Part shown: in pieces, positions 16,448-23,779 of the stretch
How the letters are laid out: the number at the start of each line of letters is the position of its first letter
How positions within the stretch are numbered: position 1 is the first letter of the stretch
From: an uncultured Rubrobacteraceae bacterium
Lineage (GTDB): Bacteria; Actinomycetota; Rubrobacteria; Rubrobacterales; Rubrobacteraceae
Length of the DNA: 41,951 bases
Reading direction: 5' to 3'
NCBI GenBank assembly: GCA_902806075.1
Contig: CADCVG010000031.1
Span: 1-41,951 of the forward strand
The notes under the pieces: model-generated
Database searches by the model: none
Told to the model about the DNA's origin: nothing
The model's input: the letters and a program-made list of their open reading frames with translations, nothing else
Program-made: the position numbers and the translations under genes

Positions 16448-17935
16448 ATGACCGAACGAGAGACGAACCCGGACGCGAGGCTCGTGATCGTCTCGAACCG
16501 GGGGTCGGTTACCTTCTCCCGGAACGACTCCGGCGAGCGGGAGCACTCTCGCGGGGCCGGCGGACTCGTCACCGCGCTGAACGCCCTCTCCCGCCAGAGA
16601 AGCGAGGCCGTCTGGATCGCCTCCGCCCAGAGCGACGAGGACGTCCGCGTCGCTAAAGAGACCTCCGAGACCGGCGAATCCCACGAGGTCGAGGGCCTGA
16701 GAATACTGCTAGTCGAGCATGACGCCGATGCCTACGACCTCATGTACAACCACCTCGCCAATCCTTTGCTCTGGCTCGTCCAGCACGGCCTCTACGATCT
16801 GCCGTACTCCCCCGCTCTGGGACACGAGACCAGGAGAGCCTGGGAAGAAGGCTACCTCCCTATCAACGAGAACTTCGCTGAGGCCGTAGCACACCTCCTC
16901 GAAAGCTCCTCCGAAGGCGGGGAGCCTATCGTACTCGTCCACGACTACCAACTCTACATGGTCCCGCACTTCCTCAGGGAGCGTCTCGGGAAGAGCGCCT
17001 TCGTCTCCCTCTTCGTCCACATCCCCTGGCCCGAGCCCGAGGGCTGGCGCATACTTCCCGGGTACATCAGGGAGGGCATCCTGAAGAGCCTTCTCGAAGC
17101 CGACATCGTCGCCTTCCATACCAAAGGCTACGCCCGGAGCTTCATCCGCACGGCCCACGAGACGCTCGGGGCCGAGGTAGACGAGGAGGAGGGCGTGGTG
17201 AAGTACGAGGGGCGCGAGGTGTGGGTGCGTCCGTACCCGATCTCCATAGACCCGAACGAGTTCGAGGAGCTAGCCAGAAGCGAAGAGGTCTTGGAGCAGG
17301 AGGAGACCGTAAAGAGCCTCCCCGGCAAGCTCCTCCTCCGCGTCGACAGGATGGACCTCTCCAAGAACATCATCCGTGGTTTCCATGCCTACGACCGGAT
17401 GCTGGAGCTACACCCCGAGATGAAGGGGGAGGTCACCTTCCTCGCTCGCCTCCAGCCCTCCCGCGGCGACATCCCCGAGTACGCAAAGTATGCCGGAGTA
17501 GTAGAGAAGACCGTCCAGGAGGTCAACCAGAGACACGCCTCGGAGTCCTGGGAGCCCATCGTGCTCTCGATGGAGGACGACTTCATGCTCTCCGTCGCCG
17601 CCTATAAAAACTACGACGTCCTGCTCGTAAATGCCGTCCGCGACGGCATGAACCTCATCGCGAAAGAGGCCGTCGTCGCCAACGAAAAGAATGGTGTCCT
17701 GATCCTCTCCGAGAGCGCCGGCGCCCACGAGGAGCTAGGCGAGCACGCCCTCACCGTCAACCCCTTCGACATCGACGAGCAGGCCGACGCCCTCTACGAC
17801 GCCCTCATCATGCCCGACGACGAACGCGCCCGTCGCGCAAAGTCGCTTCAAGAGACTATCAGATCGAACACCATAGAAGAGTGGGCGGAGGCGCAGCTAG
17901 AGGACATAGCCGCCTACCGGGAGTGGGGTGATTGA
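16448..17935 (+). CDS. otsA: Trehalose-6-phosphate synthase (GT20)
   Basis: A 495-residue enzyme that transfers glucose from NDP-glucose to glucose-6-phosphate. Visible family features: LVIVSNRGSVTF and the Gly-rich RGAGGLVTALNAL loop at the N-terminus, VLVHDYQLYMVPHFLRERL (sugar-phosphate pocket), FVHIPWPEPEGWRILP, VDRMDLSKNI (R-x4-K donor-phosphate site) and VRDGMNLIAKEAVVA with the acidic nucleotide-ribose region LSESAGAHEEL. ATG 16448 is used because it starts ten residues before the first strand and follows GAAGGGGG. The frame is open further upstream within treT, but that sequence is non-conserved shadow. The matching phosphatase otsB is 3 kb away on the other strand. DRMDLSKN in place of the usual DRLDYTKG marks a variant subgroup, close to glucosylglycerol-phosphate synthase relatives, so substrate assignment is likely but not certain. 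Confidence 0.85.
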   Translation: MTERETNPDARLVIVSNRGSVTFSRNDSGEREHSRGAGGLVTALNALSRQRSEAVWIASAQSDEDVRVAKETSETGESHEVEGLRILLVEHDADAYDLMYNHLANPLLWLVQHGLYDLPYSPALGHETRRAWEEGYLPINENFAEAVAHLLESSSEGGEPIVLVHDYQLYMVPHFLRERLGKSAFVSLFVHIPWPEPEGWRILPGYIREGILKSLLEADIVAFHTKGYARSFIRTAHETLGAEVDEEEGVVKYEGREVWVRPYPISIDPNEFEELARSEEVLEQEETVKSLPGKLLLRVDRMDLSKNIIRGFHAYDRMLELHPEMKGEVTFLARLQPSRGDIPEYAKYAGVVEKTVQEVNQRHASESWEPIVLSMEDDFMLSVAAYKNYDVLLVNAVRDGMNLIAKEAVVANEKNGVLILSESAGAHEELGEHALTVNPFDIDEQADALYDALIMPDDERARRAKSLQETIRSNTIEEWAEAQLEDIAAYREWGD

Positions 17936-17950
17936 AAGGGGAAACATGGC

Positions 17951-18010
17951 TAGGACTTACGTAAGGACCATCTTCTCAGGGTAGCAGGCCCGGCCTGTGC
18001 ATAAGTCCTA
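17951..18010 (-). mobile_element. 60-bp internal-deletion derivative (MITE-like) of an IS701-type insertion sequence
   Basis: Both ends are inverted repeats (TAGGACTTA at 17951-17959, TAAGTCCTA at 18002-18010). Read on the minus strand from 18010, the first 37 bases or so match the left end of the insertion-sequence remnant at 20604: 32 of 37 identical, including CTGCTACCCTGAGAA, which in the remnant lies just before the transposase ATG. Here that left end is joined directly to the other terminal repeat with no coding part. The flanks CTAG/CTAT could be a decayed 4-bp target duplication. Confidence 0.7.
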
Positions 18011-18256
18011 TAGCAGATGCCACCCTCAGGCTACCCCGCGCTTCTCCCCCCGGAGCAGTCAGCATAAACCAATCGCGCTGGAGAGGTATGACCTTCGTGG
18101 TTTGTTCCGGTGACCAAAAGGGCGATGAATACCCCGAAAGATCGGCGAGAACTCGCATTACTCACCCCAAACACCCGAAATCGCGCTCACCCTATTCATT
18201 AGTGAGACTCGGTTTCGTGAATAATCCAGGTTAGACCATCTGCTTCTCGGAGATCC
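18011..18256. other. Gene-free stretch between otsA and the ABC permease gene
   Basis: After the 60-bp element there are about 245 bases with no convincing gene on either strand. The minus frame open at 17976-18158 has no ribosome site and no protein-like pattern. It is simply the convergent 3' region of otsA and the ABC operon. Confidence 0.5.
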
Positions 18257-18274
18257 GCCCGCGCTGACGCGGGC
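18257..18274 (-). terminator. Hairpin after the ABC transporter operon
   Basis: A 7-bp GC stem GCCCGCG/CGCGGGC with a 4-base loop, extended by AGAT/ATCT outside a bulge, five bases after the permease stop (minus strand). There is no T-run. Confidence 0.45.
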
Positions 18275-18279
18275 ATCTT

Positions 18280-19137
18280 CTAGAGTTCGGCACGTTCGAA
18301 CCTGCGCAGGGCGAGGAAGATAAACAGGACGGTCCAGAGCGCCGTGGCGGGGATGGAGATCAGGCCGTACACGGGAATCTGGCCCTGCGTTACCAGGTAG
18401 TATCCGGACTGGAAAAACAGCCACGGGAAGGCCGCCGTCAGCCAGGGCGCGTAGTTGGCGATCATGAACCCCCCGACCATGAACCCGAAGACACTCCCGG
18501 CCAGCGACCCGCGACTCTGAAAGACCGTGCCGAGCAGCAACGACAGCGCAAGGTAGAAGAGCAGCCCCAGGGCGAGTATCGCGAAGCCCCCAAGAAAGAG
18601 CAACGGCGGCGGGGGCAGCGTGGAGATGGCCGTCATCAGGACGTAGAACACGACCGCCGGGAAGAGCAGCGTGACTATTAAGAGCCACCGGAAGTGCACA
18701 GCGAGCTTGGCCAAGACGAACGCCCTGCGCGACGCAGGCTTGCTCAAGACCCAGGCGGCGGTCCCGAGCTGTTTCTCACCTATGATCGAGCCTTGCGTCT
18801 TCGCAACCACGGCTATGACCGAGGCCACCGACCCCAGAACGAAGAACATCAGCGCGCCCGCGCGGTTTATGTCTGTAGGGCTGTACCCCGGCTCCATCTC
18901 GCCCCGGATAAAGGCCACCGCTACGGAGATCAGCGCGACTATCAACATCCAGATCGTACCGTGCGCCAGTAGCGAAGGACCCGCGGTCCACTCGCCGTTC
19001 TCCTTGCCGACCAGGTTTCGAAAACCGCTCAGAGTGCCCCCGACCTGCTTCAGGGCAGCCTGCTCTTCAGGCTTCTCCATATCTTTGTTAGCGGTCTTGC
19101 GGTCGTTCGTCTCTAGCGTCTCTCTAGACTTCACCAT
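18280..19137 (-). CDS. ABC-2 type transporter permease
   Basis: A 285-residue membrane subunit of an ABC exporter. About 45 hydrophilic residues precede six hydrophobic segments (about 59-79, 93-113, 150-172, 178-205, 210-232, 252-275). SIIGEKQLGTAAWVLSKPASRRAFVLAKL is the cytoplasmic ABC2 permease signature that contacts the ATPase; in NatB/YhaP-type exporters the same place reads E+..G....L.S.P.SR. The gene starts inside the last 14 bases of the ATPase gene, so the two are coupled. The substrate is unknown; this class exports drugs, ions or lipids. Operon ends: a hairpin follows the stop. Confidence 0.85.
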   Translation of the reverse strand: MVKSRETLETNDRKTANKDMEKPEEQAALKQVGGTLSGFRNLVGKENGEWTAGPSLLAHGTIWMLIVALISVAVAFIRGEMEPGYSPTDINRAGALMFFVLGSVASVIAVVAKTQGSIIGEKQLGTAAWVLSKPASRRAFVLAKLAVHFRWLLIVTLLFPAVVFYVLMTAISTLPPPPLLFLGGFAILALGLLFYLALSLLLGTVFQSRGSLAGSVFGFMVGGFMIANYAPWLTAAFPWLFFQSGYYLVTQGQIPVYGLISIPATALWTVLFIFLALRRFERAEL

Positions 19138-20173
19138 TACTGTCCTTCTCTATCAGGTCGAAGAAAGCCTCTTCGAGGCTCTGCCGCTTGCGACCGAAGC
19201 CGGTAACTCTTACGCCGCGAGTCTGCAGGACCAGCCGCAGGAGGTTCTCCTCGGTGGCAGACTCGTCGGTCACCTTCACGATCCAACGTCGCTCCCCGCC
19301 CGGCTCCGAAGATTCTTCGAGCGAGGAGATCCAGCTTTGCGAGCGTACGCATGTTCGTGCTTGCTCCAGGGCCGCTCCGGATTCACCTTTGAGAGCGAGT
19401 TCGTAGACGGTGCCTCCGGCCCCGCCGGTAGTCAGGAGTTCATCTATCGGGGCCTGTGCAAGGAGCCTGCCGCGCTCGAGTATCGCTACCGAGTCGGAGA
19501 CGCGCTGAACATCGTCGAGGATATGTGTGGAGTAGAAAATCGTCGTGTTTTGCTCATCGCGTAGCCGTGCCATGATCTCCAGCACGTCGCGGCGGCCCAT
19601 CGGGTCCAGTGAGGCGGCGGGTTCGTCCAGGATCAATAGCTCCGGATCGTTTATCTGGGCCTGCGCGAGCCCCAGTCGCTGCAGTTCGCCGCCGGAGAAG
19701 CCCCTGATCCTGCGGTCCGCCCGATCCGAGAGTCCAACCAGAGAGAGCGATTCGTCGACGCGCCGTTCGATGGCCGACTCCGGACCAGAGTAGAAAAAGC
19801 GCGCCACAAATCGCAGCGTCTCGCGTGCCGTCATGTGGCCGTAGTAGCGCGGGTCCTGAGCGAGGTAGCCGACTCTTCTACGGATCTGGAAGTCCTCGGA
19901 GACGATGTCTTTACCGAAGATAGAGCCGGAGCCGGAGGTTGGACGGGCAAGTCCCAGCAGCAGCTTCATGGTCGTGGACTTTCCCGCCCCGTTCGGCCCC
20001 AGAAAACCGAATATCGAGTTCTTCCGCACGCTGAGGTCGAGCGCCTTCAACGCCGCCACGTGACCGTAGGTTTTGGTAAGTCCTCTGGTCTCTATGACAG
20101 CGGGCGTGCTCTCACCGCCGGAATCTTCTCCGAGAGCGGACCTATCGTCTCTGGAAGTCGTCATAGACAACAA
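19124..20173 (-). CDS. ABC transporter ATP-binding protein
   Basis: The ATPase partner of the ABC-2 permease. Visible motifs: A-loop TYGH, Walker A GPNGAGKSTT (59-68), Q-loop YLAQDPRYYG, signature FSGGELQRL (159-167), Walker B ELLILDEPAASLDP with catalytic E184, and H-loop STHILDD. After the nucleotide domain (to about 235) comes a roughly 110-residue C-terminal regulatory extension, as in NatA/CcmA-like exporters. The start is uncertain: TTG at 20173 or ATG at 20164; neither has a good ribosome site. The pair is bracketed by two remnants of one insertion sequence in the same orientation. In codon use it does not stand out from its neighbours. Confidence 0.9.
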   Translation of the reverse strand: MLSMTTSRDDRSALGEDSGGESTPAVIETRGLTKTYGHVAALKALDLSVRKNSIFGFLGPNGAGKSTTMKLLLGLARPTSGSGSIFGKDIVSEDFQIRRRVGYLAQDPRYYGHMTARETLRFVARFFYSGPESAIERRVDESLSLVGLSDRADRRIRGFSGGELQRLGLAQAQINDPELLILDEPAASLDPMGRRDVLEIMARLRDEQNTTIFYSTHILDDVQRVSDSVAILERGRLLAQAPIDELLTTGGAGGTVYELALKGESGAALEQARTCVRSQSWISSLEESSEPGGERRWIVKVTDESATEENLLRLVLQTRGVRVTGFGRKRQSLEEAFFDLIEKDSNGEV

Positions 20174-20213
20174 AAGTCTACCGCGGCGAGTGTCGGCCGC
20201 ACCGTAAACTCGT

Positions 20214-20363
20214 TTACTGCTCGACTCGCGAGAGCTTCGCGGCGTCGAGGATTACGACGCTGACCTGCTCTCCGGGATCCGGCTCTCCCGCAATCTCGAT
20301 GACCAGCGCCCCGACTCGGCAGAGCACGCCGTTGGTCGGCCGCTGCAGTTTTCTCTGTAACAT
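20214..20363 (-). CDS. Possible 49-residue protein or gene fragment
   Basis: A short minus-strand frame from ATG 20363 to TAA 20214, 40 bases upstream of the ABC ATPase gene. The sequence (MLQRKLQRPTNGVLCRVGAL, ending DAAKLSRVEQ) has a protein-like mix and good codon use but no family that I know. No clear ribosome site precedes it. It lies next to the insertion-sequence remnant, so it may be the 3' end of a disrupted gene. Confidence 0.3.
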   Translation of the reverse strand: MLQRKLQRPTNGVLCRVGALVIEIAGEPDPGEQVSVVILDAAKLSRVEQ

Positions 20364-20429
20364 GTGGCGTCAGAGGGAGCGCTGCATGCAGATCAACCAG
20401 ACACTTATCCTCGGCAAAGAAGGTCTCGA

Positions 20430-20604
20430 ACTGGAGTTTCTCCCTTTGAGGTAGCGGTTTATAGTGCAGTGGCTGAAGCTCTTTAGATGCTCGGCAGGTT
20501 CGTCAAGGTAGAGTTGATCTGGCTGCTCAACAGGTATTGACAATAGTCCAACTTGGCAAAGTTCATGTTCTCAGGGTAGCAGACTCGGCCTTTTCGTAAG
20601 TCCT
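20430..20604 (-). mobile_element. 5' remnant of an IS701-type insertion sequence with broken transposase N-terminus
   Basis: Reading the minus strand from 20604: terminal repeat AGGACTTACG, then CTGCTACCCTGAGAAC, then ATG at 20566. The frame gives MNFAKLDYCQYLLSSQ, INSTLTNL, and after a base shift EHLKSFSHCTINRYLKG and, after a second shift, EKL. This is the start of the transposase type that runs on to ...GEKLTPRLVWE in full-length elements. Only about 45 of roughly 400 residues remain, with two frameshifts. Its end matches the 60-bp element at 17951-18010. Confidence 0.75.
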
Positions 20605-20988
20605 GATGACTACTTTTACGAGGCTCACACCCGTCTCGGTGAGGCTGCGAATCAGGCCGTCCTGAGCGAGCTGTTCGAGGATGCTCCTCCTTTTCTTCCC
20701 GACCTCGCTGCGGTGGTCGCTGGGCTCGTGACCTCGCAGATCGTTCTGAGGTGGTTCAGGCGGCAAGTTCTTGTGAAGGAGTTTTCGGTTTGCTACGCCA
20801 TAGTGGTGCTTGCAGTGAGTTTGGGCGGGATCCTGAGGGGTTTCTGCTTGCTGCTGCACTCCCTCTCAACGGAACACTGGTTACCGGACCGTCCACGGTA
20901 GCAGAACTGATGTTGGTGGCGCTGCCTTCGGGCTTTCTTCGCCTTCCCCTTGGCCGCCATCCTCGGACGATTCAGGAACGCGAACTAG
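20605..20988 (+). pseudogene. Fragment of a membrane-protein gene with frameshifts, cut by the insertion-sequence remnant
   Basis: Directly beyond the insertion-sequence end a plus-strand frame reads DDYFYEAHTRLGEAANQAVL, then LPDLAAVVAGLVTSQIVLRW and SVCYAIVVLAVSLGGILRG. The hydrophobic pattern goes on in a second frame (LLAAALPLNGTLVTG, AELMLVALP) and a third (AFFAFPLAAILGRFRNAN), stopping at TAG 20986. At least two base shifts and no start codon make it a relic of a multi-helix protein. It converges with otsB, overlapping its stop. I do not recognise the family. Confidence 0.4.
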
Positions 20989-21776
20989 CTCCCATCGGCG
21001 AGCACTCGCAGTACCTCTTCGACTCCCTCGACCCCGTTCACTACTAGGTCGGCCTCCGAGACGATCTCCGGCGGCCCTTCGTCGCTCTTTACCCCAACTC
21101 GCAACGTCTCTTTGAGTGTGCCTTCCTCGCGTAGCTTCTCAAGTTCCCGGAAAGCATCGAGGTCTGTGGTGTCGTCGCCGATGAAAAGCGCTTTCTCGGG
21201 CTTGTACTCCTTGACGATCTTGCGGACGGCGGTGCCCTTGTCGGCGCGGATGGGGGGACGCGCCTCTACTACGCCGCGGCCAACAGTGATCCTGAGCCCC
21301 AGACGCTCCCCCTCATGCTCTACGAACTCCTTGCACCGCTCACCGACTTCGGGGGGTACGTTCCGGTAGTGGACGGAGACGGTGATACCCTTCTCCTCGA
21401 TGAAGGCGCCTAGCGGTCCCAGCTCCTCTCGTGCCCTCCGCTGCAGTTCTTCGACCTTCTCCTCGTAGGGTGCGGCCTCTGGGACCACCTCCACCTCGCC
21501 GCCGCGCAGGATCTCGAACCCGTGGTTGCCGTAGTAGACGATCTCCTCCAGCCCGACGAGCCGAAAGGCGTCCACGGCCGCCCGTCCGCTGATCCCGGCC
21601 ACTACCCGGCAACTCCCGCTCAGGCGCCGCAAGAGCCCCCGCAGCTCCCCGGAGACCTCCGCCGCGTCCGGAGTCGGGACGATGGGGGCGAGCGTACCGT
21701 CTATGTCCGTTAGCAAGGCGACCGCGCCCGGAGTCCTGCCCCACTCCTGCAACCGTTCCCGGGCCTCCGTACTCAA
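20985..21776 (-). CDS. otsB: Trehalose-6-phosphate phosphatase
   Basis: A 263-residue HAD-superfamily enzyme that dephosphorylates trehalose-6-phosphate, completing the OtsA/OtsB route. Motif I is LLTDIDGTLAP (D24 nucleophile, D26), motif II is VVAGISGRA, K of the RADKGTAV segment is motif III, and motif IV is FIGDDTTDLDAF. VYYGNHGFEI and VSVHYRNVP are typical of the cap. TTG 21776 is chosen since AAGGAGG sits seven bases before it. The frame stays open upstream through the broken small gene, but that is not part of this protein. It is third in a minus-strand run after the glycerate kinase gene and a broken gene, away from otsA (3 kb, opposite strand), so its regulation may differ. Confidence 0.92.
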   Translation of the reverse strand: MSTEARERLQEWGRTPGAVALLTDIDGTLAPIVPTPDAAEVSGELRGLLRRLSGSCRVVAGISGRAAVDAFRLVGLEEIVYYGNHGFEILRGGEVEVVPEAAPYEEKVEELQRRAREELGPLGAFIEEKGITVSVHYRNVPPEVGERCKEFVEHEGERLGLRITVGRGVVEARPPIRADKGTAVRKIVKEYKPEKALFIGDDTTDLDAFRELEKLREEGTLKETLRVGVKSDEGPPEIVSEADLVVNGVEGVEEVLRVLADGS

Positions 21777-21805
21777 CGTTCTACCTCCTTGATCGCCGAA
21801 CGATC

Positions 21806-22072
21806 CTAAGAGTAGTCTTCGCTCGTCCATCGCCGGTAGCGGTCGTTCTCGATGACCTCGAGGGTGGACCTGTATCGGTCCGTCGAATTCCCCCTGCGCG
21901 TTGAGGTGATGGTAGAGAAAGGCGAGGCTGGCGTCTGCATCCACCTTCCCGACCAGCGTGCCTGGCCTAACGCTCCTCCCTCGTAAGTGGAAGATGGTCT
22001 CCCGCCGACCTCGCCTTTCTTCGCGTTCTCTACCGGGACGAAGTAGCGGTCGTCGTAGTCGCTGCTATCCAT
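21806..22072 (-). pseudogene. Small protein of the 'n-acetylglutamate synthase'-named family, broken by two compensating frameshifts
   Basis: ATG 22072 reads MDSSDYDDRYFVPVENAKKG and EVG. The sense then moves to another frame as GETIFHLRGRSVRPGTLVGK, VDADASLAFLYHHLNAQGEF, and returns to the first frame as YRSTLEVIENDRYRRWTSED, stopping at 21806. The spliced reading has the order VENxxxGEVGxETIFH...VR.GTLV....D....YHH.NA.GE......RSTPEV, which I know from roughly 110-residue proteins named n-acetylglutamate synthase by annotation pipelines; their function is unproven. The uninterrupted frame has 88 codons but loses the conserved middle. It lies nine bases after the glycerate kinase gene and 29 before otsB. 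Confidence 0.65.
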
Positions 22073-22081
22073 ATCCGTCTC

Positions 22082-23377
22082 CTATGCTCGGAGGTCGGAG
22101 ACAAGCACCACCCGCAGGTCGTTGACGTTCGTACCGGTCGGACCGGTATGTACGAGGGCGTCGCCTGCTTCGAGCGCCTGGTACGAGTCGTTCTCGTCGA
22201 GGGCCTCCACCGGGTCAACGCCACCCTCGCGTATGCGGGCTGCGGTCGTACCGTCCACAAGGCCCCCGGCGGCGCCCGTCGGGCCGTCTTTGCCGTCGGT
22301 GTCGAGGGCGAGGGCTGCCCAGTCCTTCACACCCTCCAGCTCTATGGCTAGAGATAGCGCGAACTCCTGGTTGGGACCACCCGTGCCCTCCCCGCGCACC
22401 ACGACCGTCGCCTCCCCGCCGGTGACGATGGCACACGGGGGTGAGAGGGGGTTGGCGCTCTCCAGTACCTCTTTAACCACCGCTGCGTGGAGACCGGCCA
22501 CGTCCCGGGCGTCCCCGACCAGGTAAGTGGAGAGTAGGAGCGGCTCGTAGCCCAAAGAGCGGGCCTTCTCCGCGGCGGCGGTCGCCGTGAGTCGTCCACC
22601 ACCAACTATCAGGTTCGTGAGCTTCTCGAACGCCTCGTCGCCAGGCTTGGATGTCTCGCGCCCCTCGGCGAGGTGGTCGGTGACGCTCTCGGGTGCTTCT
22701 ATACTGTAGCGATCCAGGATCTTCGAAACGTCTTCTAGCGTGGTCGGGTCCGGGGCCGTAAGGCCGCTGCCGATGGACGAGGGATCGTCGCCGACGACGT
22801 CCGAGAGCAGGAGCGCGGCCATCCGAGCCGGCGCGGCCCGCCGGACGAGGCCGCCGCCCTTGAGAGTCGAGACGTGCTTGCGGACGGTGTTGATCTCCCC
22901 GATAGTCGCCCCGCTCTTCAGTAGTGCCCCGTTGAGCGCTTTGAGGTCTTCGAGCGAGATGCTGGCCGCCACGTCACCCAGCAGCGCCGACGCGCCGCCG
23001 GAGACCAGGACCAGCAAGAGGTCCCCATCCTCTAGCCGGTCCAAAAATTCCTCTGCCTTTCTGGCCGCCCGGACGCTTCCCTCGTCGGGCTCTGGATGCC
23101 CGCCTACGACGGTCTCGAAGGGTGGCGGCGGCTCCTCGTGTCCGGCCTTCGCCACGCACAACCCACCGTTCAATGTGTCGCCCAGGATCTCCGCAACGGC
23201 ACGGGCCATCGCCCCGGAAGCCTTCCCTATAGCCAGCGCGAAGACGCGTTGCGGCTCGAAGGACTCTTCTCCGACCTCTACGCGCCCCTCCCCGGAGCTC
23301 AAGACCCGGTGCACCGTCTTGCCGGGCTCTGCTGCCGCCAGCGCCGCCTCTTGTATCTCCTTCAAATCCTTGTTCAT
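22082..23377 (-). CDS. Glycerate 2-kinase (GckA/TtuD, DUF4147-MOFRL type)
   Basis: A 431-residue cytoplasmic kinase that converts D-glycerate to 2-phosphoglycerate with ATP. The N-terminal domain has VFALAIGKASGAMARA with the conserved K52, the glycine motif LLLVLVSGGASALL, and KHVSTLKGGGL. The C-terminal MOFRL part shows ALDTDGKDGPTGAAGGLVDG and the final HTGPTGTNVNDLRVVLV. The ATG at 23377 fits the family N-terminus. It heads a minus-strand run with the broken small gene (nine bases) and otsB. Glycerate 2-kinase recycles glycerate from serine, glyoxylate or sugar-acid breakdown. A link to glycerate-containing compatible solutes (mannosyl- or glucosylglycerate) is possible because it shares the run with otsB, but that is inference. 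Confidence 0.92.
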   Translation of the reverse strand: MNKDLKEIQEAALAAAEPGKTVHRVLSSGEGRVEVGEESFEPQRVFALAIGKASGAMARAVAEILGDTLNGGLCVAKAGHEEPPPPFETVVGGHPEPDEGSVRAARKAEEFLDRLEDGDLLLVLVSGGASALLGDVAASISLEDLKALNGALLKSGATIGEINTVRKHVSTLKGGGLVRRAAPARMAALLLSDVVGDDPSSIGSGLTAPDPTTLEDVSKILDRYSIEAPESVTDHLAEGRETSKPGDEAFEKLTNLIVGGGRLTATAAAEKARSLGYEPLLLSTYLVGDARDVAGLHAAVVKEVLESANPLSPPCAIVTGGEATVVVRGEGTGGPNQEFALSLAIELEGVKDWAALALDTDGKDGPTGAAGGLVDGTTAARIREGGVDPVEALDENDSYQALEAGDALVHTGPTGTNVNDLRVVLVSDLRA

Positions 23378-23578
23378 GCCGACATCATAAACGCTTGGAA
23401 CGCCAGAAGCGTGGGTGAGGCTTCACTAGGCACGAAAAAGCGAGGATACGCGAAGTACGCTGTGGGCAGACTCCCAGTACAAGGGTACCAAAACCAGTCA
23501 GACAGTCTCTACAACGTTCCTAGAGAGGGCTCTTACCGTACGGTCCTATGTGGAGCTAGCCAACTGGACGGTAAGCGT
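23378..23578. other. Gap between the glycerate kinase gene and the Asp23 cluster
   Basis: Two hundred bases with no gene seen. CTTACCGT (23532-23539) and ACGGTAAG (23568-23575) form an inverted repeat with a 28-base loop just after the DUF2273 stop, and might end the Asp23-cluster message. The promoter of the glycerate kinase gene should lie here, but no clear boxes were found. Confidence 0.3.
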
Positions 23579-23770
23579 CTACCCCCGGCGCTGGGCGCGG
23601 TTTCTGATGTCCTCGACGTCCAGTTCCCCGTCGAGGAACTTACCCACAAAGTAGCCAATGACGCCGATAAGCACGACGAAAATAGTCTCGTCAAAGCCGA
23701 TCAGACCTATCGAGAATGCGACGAGAGCCCCGATTAGAGCTCCCCACTGCTTGTAGGTCCAGGTAGCCAT
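23579..23770 (-). CDS. DUF2273-like small membrane protein of the Asp23 cluster
   Basis: A 63-residue protein with two transmembrane helices (about 10-25 and 30-47) joined by FDE, and a charged end. It resembles the DUF2273 proteins that accompany Asp23/AmaP genes in Gram-positive bacteria (pattern W..GA..G...G......F....FV.L...IGY..GK). It is the last gene of the cluster, nine bases after the preceding stop. Its function in the family is unknown; it is probably part of the membrane anchor complex that holds Asp23 at the envelope. Confidence 0.75.
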   Translation of the reverse strand: MATWTYKQWGALIGALVAFSIGLIGFDETIFVVLIGVIGYFVGKFLDGELDVEDIRNRAQRRG

Positions 23771-23779
23771 TTTCCTCCC

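Noticed and set aside
20563-20859. A 98-codon minus-strand frame through the insertion-sequence end
   Set aside because: It runs the wrong way through the terminal repeat and out of frame with the transposase start at 20566; the plus-strand relic explains the region better.
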